The notes under the pieces were generated by a model that did not search any database, was not told the origin of the DNA, and saw only the letters and a program-made list of their open reading frames with translations. A stretch of 64,000 nt of DNA from Hymenobacter sp. PAMC 26628 (GTDB taxonomy: Bacteria > Bacteroidota > Bacteroidia > Cytophagales > Hymenobacteraceae): the NCBI RefSeq assembly GCF_001562275.1, contig NZ_CP014304.1, positions 2,604,001 to 2,668,000 of the forward strand, written 5' to 3'. Within the stretch, counting starts at the first letter, position 1; each line of letters starts with the position of its first letter. Made by a program: the position numbers and the translations under genes. Below, in pieces: positions 56,961-64,000 of the stretch.

Positions 56961-57062
56961 ACGGGGCCAGACGAACCTGATTGTTAGCAAATGAGTGTTT
57001 TAGGCCTTCTTATTGAGGTGGTCGGGTAGGAATGGACACGGAGAAAGTAACTTTCCCCTGTC

Positions 57063-57371
57063 ATGGAAGCAGAAAAATCAGCCGGTAAACGGCCACGAAC
57101 CAAGTATGATGCAGCGTTTCGGAGCGAGGCGGTCCGCCGCGTGAACCAAGATGGGCAGATGGCGGCGCGGGTCGCCCAGGCGTTGGGCATGAGCGAGGCC
57201 GTGTTGGGCAAGTGGGTGCGGGCGGCCCGCGCGCAAGCCGTTCGTCCAGTGGGTAGCGAAGCGCTGGAGCAAGAAAACAAGCAGTTGCGGGCCCAACTGG
57301 CGCGCGCCGAAATGGAGCGCGACATTTTAAAAAAAGCGCTGACCATCTTTTCGCAACCGACGGGCCGATGA
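57063..57371 (+). CDS. IS3 OrfA (transposase HTH subunit)
   Basis: 102 residues. The HTH segment (AFRSEAVRRVNQDGQMAARVAQALGMSEAVLGKWVRAAR) is followed by a leucine-zipper-like tail (LEQENKQLRAQLARAEMERDILKKAL). It ends with TGA overlapping the OrfB ATG (57368-57371). Between the two ORFs the A6 run upstream could also allow a fused product by -1 shift. Confidence 0.9.
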   Translation: MEAEKSAGKRPRTKYDAAFRSEAVRRVNQDGQMAARVAQALGMSEAVLGKWVRAARAQAVRPVGSEALEQENKQLRAQLARAEMERDILKKALTIFSQPTGR

Positions 57372-58240
57372 AACGCTTCACCTTCATTGCCTTACATGTC
57401 CATTGCTGGCCCGTACGGCAGCAGTGCCAGCTGCTAGGCGTTAGTCCCAGCGGGTACCACGCGCGGTGCAAGCGGGCACCCGCGTCGGCGGCCGAGCAAG
57501 CGCTTCCTGCTTGGCAAGTGGCGGCCCAGCGCGTGTTTACCACCCACGCCGGCCGCTACGGTCAGCGCCGACTACGGGCCCAGCTGCGCCGCGAAGGCCA
57601 TGAAGTAGGCCGGCAGCGGCTGCGCGGTTGGCTCAGCGCCAGCGGCTTACGCGCGCTCAGTACTCGCACCAGCACGCGGCCCCCACGCACTACCCAGGCC
57701 GACCCGCAAGCCGTAGCTGCTGCTAACAAGCTAGCTACCTGGCCCGCCGCCACGGCCCCGAATCAAATCTGGGTCGGCGACATCACCTACCTGGCCCTGG
57801 CCACGGGGCAGTGGGCGTACCTGGCCTGCTGGCGCGATGCCTTTTCCCGGCGCGTGGTGGGCTGGCACGTGAGCGAGTCGCTGCACACGGACCTGATTTT
57901 GACTACTTTTAACCGGGCCGTAGCTGTCTGCCAGCCCCCACCGGGCCTGCTTGTGCACGCCGACCGCGGTAGCCAGTACACCAGCGACGCCTTTACTCAG
58001 CTGCTGAACCGCACGCAGGCCATTGCCAGCCTGAGCCGGCCCGGCAATCCCTACGACAACGCCTTGGCTGAGAGCGGCTGGAGCACGCTCAAAACCGAAC
58101 TGCTGCCCCGCGGGGCCTGCTTTGCCGACCGGGAGGAAGCCCGTCTCGAACTAGCCGAATACCTCGACCACTACGACAACACCCAGCGCCTGCACTCGGC
58201 CCTGGGCTACTGCACCCCGCTCAAAATCGAACTCCACTAG
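57368..58240 (+). CDS. IS3 OrfB (DDE transposase)
   Basis: 290 residues. The N-terminal HTH_21 region (RYGQRRLRAQLRREGHEVGRQRL) precedes the integrase core: IWVGDITYLAL (Asp), LVHADRGSQYTS (Asp) and NALAESGWSTLKTELL (Glu). The stop codon TAG coincides with the TA used by the nested IS630 element, so the protein is intact. Confidence 0.92.
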   Translation: MKRFTFIALHVHCWPVRQQCQLLGVSPSGYHARCKRAPASAAEQALPAWQVAAQRVFTTHAGRYGQRRLRAQLRREGHEVGRQRLRGWLSASGLRALSTRTSTRPPRTTQADPQAVAAANKLATWPAATAPNQIWVGDITYLALATGQWAYLACWRDAFSRRVVGWHVSESLHTDLILTTFNRAVAVCQPPPGLLVHADRGSQYTSDAFTQLLNRTQAIASLSRPGNPYDNALAESGWSTLKTELLPRGACFADREEARLELAEYLDHYDNTQRLHSALGYCTPLKIELH

Positions 58241-59417
58241 TAGGATAAATCTAGTATCTTGTCGGGTAAAATGACCTGACAAATGGCGAAGTATTATGTC
58301 TTAGCGCTGAGGGCCGAAGAACAGGCCTCGCTAACGGAACTCGTGCAGCAGCGGCGCGTGGCCAGCGCCCGGCTTGTGCGGGCTCAGTGCCTGTTGGCCG
58401 TAGCTACAAACGGCTTGAACTGGAGCGACACCCAGACTAGCCAAGCCTACGGCGTGAGTACGCGCACCCTGGAGCGCCTGCGCCAACGCGCCTGCGAGGC
58501 GGGCGTGGAGGCCGCCCTGCTGGGGCAGCCCCGCCAGCAGTGGCCGGCCAGTAAGTACACCGGGGAGGTGGAGGCGCACCTGGCCGCGGCGGCCTGCTCC
58601 ACCCCGCCCGAAGGGTACGCCCACTGGACATTGCGCTTGTTGGCCGCTCACCTGGTCACGCTGCAGGTGCTGCCCGAGGCCAGCCCGGCGATGGTGGGGC
58701 GGGTACTAAAAAAAATGCGTTACAGCCCTGGAAGCGACAGATGTGGGTGATTCCACCCGCTCAGAACGCGGCCTTCGTCTGCGCCATGGAACGGGTGCTT
58801 GACGTCTACCAACGCCCGTACGACCCAGCCCAGCCAGTCGTGTGCCTGGATGAGTCGCCCAAGCAATTACTACGCGAAAGCCGCGTGCCACTCCCGCTGC
58901 CCGATGGCAGCACCCGCTACGACTGCGAGTACCACCGCCAGGGCGTGGCCCAGGTGTATATGCTGCACGAGCCGCTGGCCGGTCGCCGCCGGGTGCAGGT
59001 CGAAGACCGCCATGACCGACTCACGTTTGCCCGGGCGGTAGCCCGCCTGCTGGAGGAGGACTACGCCCAAGCGACGCGCGTGACGCTGGTGCTCGACAAT
59101 TTGTCGGCGCACCAGCCCGCCGCTTTTTACGAGATTTTTGACCCGGTACGGGCGCACGCCCTGTTGCAGCGCGTGGAATTTGTGTTCACCCCCAAGCATG
59201 GCTCGTGGCTCAACATGGCTGAAATCGAGTTTGCCGCCCTGCTCACCCACGGCCTGCCGCAGCGCGTGCCCGACCGGCCGACGCTGGAAGCGCACTGCTA
59301 CGCTTGGCAACTAGCGCGCAACCAACTGGGGGCACCCACCAACTGGCAGTTTACAACCGAGAAGGCCCGCATCAAACTCAAACGGTTGTACCCGACAACC
59401 GGCTAGATTTGACCTAC
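58240..59417 (+). mobile_element. IS630-family element nested in the IS3 element
   Basis: Imperfect terminal repeats of about 30 bp share GTAGG, AAATCTAG and TTGTCGGGTA at 58240 and 59417, flanked by the TA duplication typical of IS630/Tc1 elements. Removing it rejoins the 3' end of the IS3 element, so it arrived later. Confidence 0.88.
58283..59406 (+). CDS. IS630-family transposase, two frames joined at an A8 run
   Basis: The first frame runs from ATG 58283 (HTH domains: GVSTRTLERLRQRACEAG and YAHWTLRLLAAHLV) to 58750. The second carries ALQPWKRQMWVIPPAQN, VVCLDESPKQLL (Asp), LVLDNLSAHQP (Asp) and HGSWLNMAEIEFAAL (Glu) and ends at 59406. The A8 run at 58708-58715 is in the right place for a -1 shift to give VLKKNALQPWKRQ, as in other IS630 members. 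Confidence 0.85.
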
Positions 59418-59468
59418 TAGCGCTTTAACCTACCTTAGCTCCCTGTCCATTTGGACCCGACCACCTCA

Positions 59469-60839
59469 GCCGACCCCGAGCTGCGCGCCGTGCTGCACGA
59501 CAAGGGCTACAAGGTCATCGCCAATGACTTTCTGAATTACCGGGGCGACCATTTCTTCGACTTAATCGTGATGAACCCGCCCTTCTCCAATGGCGACCGG
59601 CATTTGCTCAAGGCCTGGGACGTAGTAGCCGCCGGCGGCGACGTGGTGTGCCTGCTCAACACCGAAACGCTGGCCAACCCCTACACCGAAACCCGGCAGT
59701 TGCTGGCCCGCCTCATCGAGGACCACGGCACGAGCGAAGCGCTGGGGGCCGTTTTTGCCGAGGCTGAGCGCTCCACCAATGTAGGGGTAAGCCTGGTGCG
59801 CCTGCACAAGCCGGCCAAGGCCGACCGCCTCACCTTCAAGTTTACCAGCCGGGGCCGCCGGGGGCCGGAGCTGGACTAAAACCTCTTCGCTAACGCCGTG
59901 GCCACCCGTGATGTCATCGGCAACATGGCCGCTGAATACGAGGGCTTGAAGGCGCAGTACGCCGCCTACCTGCAAGCCCGCGAGGGCATGAAGTTCTACG
60001 CCAAAAGCCTGTTGCGCAACGATTACCAGGACGTGCTAAAGTTGGCAGAGGCCAGCTTGGAGCGTGGCAGCCTGCGCACGAGCTACAATAACTTTGCCGA
60101 CGAGATGAACCAGCAAATCTGGGGGCTGGTACTCGACAAGGTGAACATTCAGAAGCTGATGACGGTCGACGTGCGCCGCAACTTCGCGGCATTCAGCAAA
60201 GCACAGGGCTACCAGGAATTCACCCACGAGGCCGTGGCCGAGCTGGTAGCGTTGGTGCTCGACAACCGCGAAACTATCATGGAGCAAGCCGTGGAGTCGG
60301 TGTTCGATACCTTCACCAAGTACCACAAGGACAACCGCCTGCACGTGGAAGGCTGGGTAACCAACTCGCAGTGGAAGGTGAACCGCAAAGTGATTCTCCC
60401 CTACGCGGTAGAAGAGGGCTTCTCGGGCAAAGTCTTCTGCGTGAACTGGAGCCGGCGCGACGACTACGCCGACATCGACCGGGTGATGTGCTACCTAACG
60501 GGTGAGAATTACGATACCTGCGTGGGCATCGACACGGCTCTGGACCGCTACGGCAACCAGAATTCCAACCCAAACGGCGTGCACACGGTGTACAGCCGGT
60601 TTTTCGAAATCCGGGCCTTCAAAAAAGGCACTGTGCACCTGATTTTCCGCGAGGAATTTCTCTAGCAGGAATTCAACCTCCGCGCCTGTGCGGGTAAGCA
60701 GTGGCTGCCCGGCCCCGAAATGGCCGCCTACCGCGCCCGCCAAGCCAAGGCAAGCGCCCCGCAATCGCCCCCACTGGCGCCGGATGCGGAGACGCTGGCC
60801 GCGCCCGGCACGCAAATGCAGCTACGGCTAGCGGCCTAG
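59469..60839 (+). pseudogene. DNA N6-adenine methyltransferase with DUF4942-like region, 5'-truncated with two in-frame stops
   Basis: The reading frame enters from the IS3 junction as ADPELRAVLHDKGYKVIANDFLNYRGDHFFDLIVMNPPFSNGDRH, with the NPPF catalytic motif. It meets TAA at 59877-59879 (ELD then NLFANAV; a Tyr codon is expected). It continues through VDVRRNFAAFSKAQGYQEF to TAG at 60663-60665 (EEFL then QEFNLRACAGKQWLPG; Trp expected) and ends at 60839. The middle and end match the DUF4942 type found with such methyltransferases on mobile elements. With the 5' end lost it cannot be active. Confidence 0.75.
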
Positions 60840-60853
60840 GCCGCCAGAATCGG

Positions 60854-60884
60854 TGGGGCAGCAAGGTTTCTTCTTGCTGCCCCA
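60854..60884 (+). terminator. Hairpin after the methyltransferase remnant
   Basis: A perfect 12-bp stem TGGGGCAGCAAG with a 7-nt loop and no T-tract. It is terminator-like, probably closing the old methyltransferase transcript. Confidence 0.55.
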
Positions 60885-60999
60885 TCAGGGCAAATGGTGC
60901 CGGATGGTATGCGAGCTGCTCAGTTGGGCGAATAGCCTGCTTTGGCACATTTTCCCGTAACTTTCGTTTGTAGTAGTAGACCCACTAAGGCGATATACC

Positions 61000-61293
61000 A
61001 TGGACATCACCGCGAAATTTGGCCCCAAGGAAGCTACCCGCGAGCAGCGGCAGGCCCTTTCGGACCGGGCCGCCGCGCTGAATGCCACACAGGACCGCAA
61101 GCTGAGCCCTTTCGCGGAGCAGCTTAACCAGCGCTACATCGAGGGCGAGTTAAGCTTGGCTGAAGTTAACGCGCAGCTGGATAGCTACTACCGGTCCCAG
61201 AGCCAGGCTGCCGTGCCGACCCGCGAAACCGTCGCGGCAGCACCGCCTCGGCCAGTACCCGTAGTGGCCAAAACCCGGTCACTCTCTCACTAG
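61000..61293 (+). CDS. VbhA-like Fic antitoxin (predicted)
   Basis: 97 residues. The segment FAEQLNQRYIEGELSLAEVNAQLDSYY matches the C-terminal helices of VbhA-type antitoxins. The upstream helix, where VbhA carries the inhibitory S-x-x-x-E-G, reads NATQDRKLS: Thr is present, but Lys and Leu occupy the positions of Glu and Gly. It lies 85 bp before a Fic gene, the normal order of such pairs. An extra Pro-rich tail is unusual. Assignment is by partial motif plus position. Confidence 0.65.
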   Translation: MDITAKFGPKEATREQRQALSDRAAALNATQDRKLSPFAEQLNQRYIEGELSLAEVNAQLDSYYRSQSQAAVPTRETVAAAPPRPVPVVAKTRSLSH

Positions 61294-61378
61294 CTAGCCG
61301 CATACTCCCAGAGAACAGCGCTCGGCCAACTGGTTGGGCGTTTTGCTTTTCTACGTCGGCCCGGCCGCGAATACATTT

Positions 61379-62464
61379 ATGACTGACGGTTTTACCGACC
61401 CCTACACCGGTATTCTTAGCAACCGGCTCCACATCACGGACGAAGATAAGCTGGCGGAGGTTGAAGGCAACTGCTTTCACTTTCGCATGCTGGAGGTGCT
61501 CACGGGTCGGGTAGAAGTCGAGCCGTATAATGCGCAGGGCTTGCAGGCTCTGCACCGACACCTTTTTCAGGATGTGTACGCGTGGGCCGGGCAGCTACGC
61601 GGCTGGGGGCAATTCCAAACCACGAAATCGAGTTCGGCCGACGCCGACGCCGTAGGCCAGCAGACCATGTTCTTCGGTAGCTACCAGCAGTTGCCGGAGC
61701 ATCTGGATACCATCGGCCAGCAGCTAGCCGCCGAGCGCTACCTGAAGGGGCTGGATAAAGAGCAGTTTGTGGCGCGGGCGGCTTACTATTTTGACCAGTA
61801 CAACTATGCCCATCCCTTCCGGGAAGGCAATGGGCGCACCCTAGGGCTAGCTTTTCAAGTGCTTGGCGAAAGTGCCGGCTACGATGTGAATCTGGTAGCG
61901 CAGTCAAACCCGAAGCAGTACAATCAGGCGCGGGACCACGCCATTCTGCGGCCAACGGGCAATGCTGAAACGGACCTGCAGCCGCTAAGAGCCTTTTTTG
62001 CCCAGATTACGACCCCGCTACCGGGCTTGGTGCTGACGCCTCCAAATGCGGTAGTAGTACCAGCTTTCCTGCAGCGGGTCGAAGCCATGCGAGAAGTTCA
62101 GCAGGCTCAGGAAGCAATTGCGTGGAATCTACTTGGCGGTAAGCACACTATGCTGGCGCGGCAGATAATGCAGGGCATGCGGGGCATCGTGCACCCCAGC
62201 GATGAGCAGCCGGCTCGCCTAACTACGCTGCGTAGTGGAGCAGAAATCCTGCAACAGATGCCCGTCAAAATGGAGGAGCCGCGCCTGGCTCAGCGCCTGG
62301 GGCGGCTACTGCGTGCTTTGCCCATGGTAACAGTCGTACTGCTCGTGGCTGGTCCCGTTCTGAAGGCAGAAGCGCATTCGGGACCGACGCTACCCGACGT
62401 CTCGAAAGAACCTGCGCAGCAACAAAAAGCCCCCGTGCCGAAGCGCCGGGGGCCGAAATTGTAG
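61379..62464 (+). CDS. Fic toxin (VbhT-like)
   Basis: 361 residues from ATG 61379; the upstream ATG at 61334 is possible but adds an unrelated 15 residues. The FIC fold has YAWAGQLRGWGQFQ and the catalytic HPFREGNGRTLGLAF (complete H-P-F-x-E-G-N-G-R). A C-terminal segment of about 120 residues follows with a hydrophobic stretch near 320-335 (ALPMVTVVLLVAGPV), possibly a membrane anchor. It likely adenylylates a host protein unless held by the preceding antitoxin. It sits on mobile DNA next to tra genes. Confidence 0.85.
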   Translation: MTDGFTDPYTGILSNRLHITDEDKLAEVEGNCFHFRMLEVLTGRVEVEPYNAQGLQALHRHLFQDVYAWAGQLRGWGQFQTTKSSSADADAVGQQTMFFGSYQQLPEHLDTIGQQLAAERYLKGLDKEQFVARAAYYFDQYNYAHPFREGNGRTLGLAFQVLGESAGYDVNLVAQSNPKQYNQARDHAILRPTGNAETDLQPLRAFFAQITTPLPGLVLTPPNAVVVPAFLQRVEAMREVQQAQEAIAWNLLGGKHTMLARQIMQGMRGIVHPSDEQPARLTTLRSGAEILQQMPVKMEEPRLAQRLGRLLRALPMVTVVLLVAGPVLKAEAHSGPTLPDVSKEPAQQQKAPVPKRRGPKL

Positions 62465-62481
62465 CAATGAGTGACGCAGAC

Positions 62482-62655
62482 TTAGTAATCGTCCGAGTGA
62501 CGACGGTCAGGCTTGTTTAGCTTGGCCACGGTCGGGCCGACCAGCAGAAATGCGCCGATAATCAGCAGCCAGATGGCTAAGCTGGGGCCCCAGCTAGGCC
62601 CCCACGAGGAATAGAGAAAAGCAATAACGGCGGCAAAAAACAGGAGCTTGCGCAT
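62482..62655 (-). CDS. Small two-helix membrane protein
   Basis: 57 residues, ATG 62653-62655, stop 62482-62484: MRKLLFFAAVIAFLYSSWG, then a second hydrophobic helix (LAIWLLIIGAFLLVG) and a charged tail (KPDRRHSDDY). The codon use and clear membrane topology argue for a real gene although it is very short. It converges on the Fic gene with 17 bp between the stops. Confidence 0.55.
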   Translation of the reverse strand: MRKLLFFAAVIAFLYSSWGPSWGPSLAIWLLIIGAFLLVGPTVAKLNKPDRRHSDDY

Positions 62656-62775
62656 AACGATAGATTTTGGTATTTTTCACAAGTATACTTTGTGAACGCA
62701 GGTACTAAGCTAGGAGTTGCCAGGTGCAAAATGAACTGCGGATATGCCCGGCTAGCCCCTACATGCCACCAGCTG

Positions 62776-63639
62776 CTACTTGAAGGTACGGGCTTTGAGC
62801 AAGTCGGAGTTGGCGAGCTTGAGTTTGATGTTGCGCCCGCCGCCCTTCTCGTACAGCTCCACAATGAGTTGCTTCTGCTCGGGAATAGTGAATTTCTTAA
62901 AGATGTACACCCGCTCCAGCTTGCCCTTGGCTTCAATCTTTTTCAGAGCCCCGTTGTAGACGTAGATGGGAGTTATCTCGATGGCCTGCTCAGCGGTGCG
63001 CTTGGCCAGTTACTTGTCCTGGATGTAGAATTTGACGAAGTCTACATCGTAGGTAACGTTCGAGCGGTTGGCTAGGTGCAGGGGGAAGAACAACGTTTCC
63101 TGCCGGTAGCCCACCGCGCCCGCCCGCAGGCTAAGCTGGTTGGCGCTTTCGCTGGCGGCCGTGCCGCTAGCCTCCAATGCCTGCTTGGAGTAGGCATCGA
63201 GGTTGCCCTGCGGGATGGGCGAGTTCGACAGAATGGCCTCGCCCGAGGCCGCTGTGCCGCCCGCCGCGCCCAGGTCCAGGCTCAGCACTTTGGGGTCGCG
63301 CTGGTAGTTGACCACGAACGAGTACAGCTTGCCATCGGAGGTTAGTACCGTCATATTGGTTTCGGGGAAGCCCGCGCCAGCCGCCTTCACGCGCACGATG
63401 TTTTCGGCGCCGGTGGCCTTGGCCGCGACGAGGCCCGAGCTGCCCAGGTCGACGTAGGTGACCGGAAATGGAAAGACTAAGTGGGTGGTTTTCTGCTCAC
63501 TGATGTAGGGCGGATAAGTTGGTAGCTTGTTGGCCTCTGAGTAGTTCAGCATCCGGGCGGCGCTGGTCTGGGCCCGCGCGGGCGCGGCGCCGAGCAGGCT
63601 TACCAATAGTGCGCCGGTGGAAAGGGTAATACGGTTCAT
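62776..63639 (-). CDS. traN: Conjugative transposon protein TraN, with an in-frame TAA
   Basis: The protein starts with a signal peptide (MNRITLSTGALLVSLLGAAPARA), followed by the TraN pattern LVFPFPVTYVDLGSSGLVAAKATGAENIVRVKA. The frame meets TAA at 63010-63012 after FVKFYIQDK. It continues LAKRTAEQAIEITPIYVYN to a stop at 62776-62778, and this tail is also TraN-like. A Lys codon is expected at the stop, so about 78 residues are lost if it is real. TraN is an outer-membrane-side part of the Bacteroidota conjugation machine. It lies 11 bp after TraM. Confidence 0.8.
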
Positions 63640-63650
63640 AGGGGGTGGGA

Positions 63651-64000
63651 TTATTGGTCTTTGTCAACTTTGAGCATGAGGTTGTAGCCCGCTTTCAGGC
63701 GCACCTTCACGAGCCGAATTTTCTTCTGCCCGAGGCCCTTGACCGCATTGACGGCCACGCCGGCGGCGGCCGTAGCGGGGTCGGCGCTCATGGTCATCAT
63801 ATCGGCTGCGCCGAGGGCATCAGCCCCAGCTTGCTTGGAAGCGTCGCGGGTGATGGCGCCGGGAATGTGCAGGCCTTCCAGCCCGTCCACATCGTACACT
63901 TCCAGCGCGGCCGGGAAGATGCTGCTGCCCGATTTGAGGGTTGCGATGTTGATATTCAGCCGCTCGCCGGCCAGGCTGCACTTGCCGTAGATGAAGGTGT
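63651..64000 (-). CDS. traM: Conjugative transposon protein TraM, C-terminal part (5' end outside window)
   Basis: About 115 residues are present. LEVYDVDGLEGLHIPGAITRDASKQAG and the tail KKIRLVKVRLKAGYNLMLKVD match TraM of Bacteroidota conjugative transposons. TraM forms part of the periplasmic channel with TraN and TraO. The order TraM then TraN is as in known elements, so the mobile element continues to the right of this window. Confidence 0.85.
   Translation of the reverse strand, partial: TFIYGKCSLAGERLNINIATLKSGSSIFPAALEVYDVDGLEGLHIPGAITRDASKQAGADALGAADMMTMSADPATAAAGVAVNAVKGLGQKKIRLVKVRLKAGYNLMLKVDKDQ

Larger units (their letters stand above)
57014..59468 (+). mobile_element. IS3-family element, split near its right end by an IS630 element
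   Basis: The inverted ends TGAGGTGGTCGGGT lie at 57014 and 59468 (reverse complement). OrfA and OrfB follow each other with a 4-bp overlap. The last ~50 bp of the element are displaced by a nested IS630-type element at 58240-59417. The right flank is the middle of a methyltransferase gene, which this insertion truncates. Confidence 0.88.

Overview
The window looks like a chromosome segment of a high-GC member of the Bacteroidota, most likely Hymenobacter or a close relative. This rests on the GC-rich coding, the lack of clear Shine-Dalgarno sequences, promoter elements close to the Bacteroidota -7 octamer TAnnTTTG, families such as DUF6544 and DUF6660-like proteins, and conjugative-transposon TraM/TraN genes. 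No rRNA, tRNA or CRISPR array was seen.

Layout. 1-3.5 kb: end of a magnesium-type P-type ATPase, a PepSY-like secreted protein, a DUF6544 protein and an aldo/keto reductase. 3.5-41.3 kb: a large stress and fermentation island, mostly on the minus strand. It holds three more P-type ATPases (one CopB-like), five universal stress proteins, two six-BON-domain proteins, an Acg-type nitroreductase, a succinate-semialdehyde dehydrogenase, several SDRs, a phosphoketolase/acetate kinase/class I aldolase operon, D-lactate dehydrogenase, a BLUF photoreceptor, an L,D-transpeptidase and a stand-alone CheB domain. 41.3-57 kb: accessory genes (Fic protein, hydrolases, AraC regulators, M13 peptidase, SDR, three amidohydrolases) mixed with insertion sequences and gene remnants. 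57-64 kb: an IS3 element with an IS630 nested in it, a broken methyltransferase/DUF4942 gene, a VbhA-like antitoxin with a Fic toxin, and the TraN/TraM end of a conjugative transposon.

The most notable signal is a repeated regulatory architecture. Eight intergenic sites (here A, B, C, D, E, F, H, G) carry two Crp/Fnr-type 12-bp motifs. The gene-distal one approaches TGAC-N4-GTCA; 22-23 bp nearer the gene lies a looser copy ending in (G/A)TCA. Exactly 23 nt after that comes an octamer resembling kAnnTTTG, in all eight cases. Two sites also fit the same rule on the other strand, where a divergent gene exists. The likely targets are both PepSY-like proteins, both BON proteins, the ATPase-USP-USP-Acg operon, the phosphoketolase/acetate kinase operon, ldhA-BLUF-transpeptidase, CheB, a USP and the DUF6544 gene. 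This resembles a low-oxygen or dormancy regulon. The regulator itself is not encoded in the window.

The window is also rich in broken genes: seven in-frame stop codons in six genes, frameshifts in several others, insertions, and two truncated genes ending at perfect fold-back palindromes. Either the region is undergoing decay or the assembly carries errors; read-level checks are needed before any of these is treated as biology.
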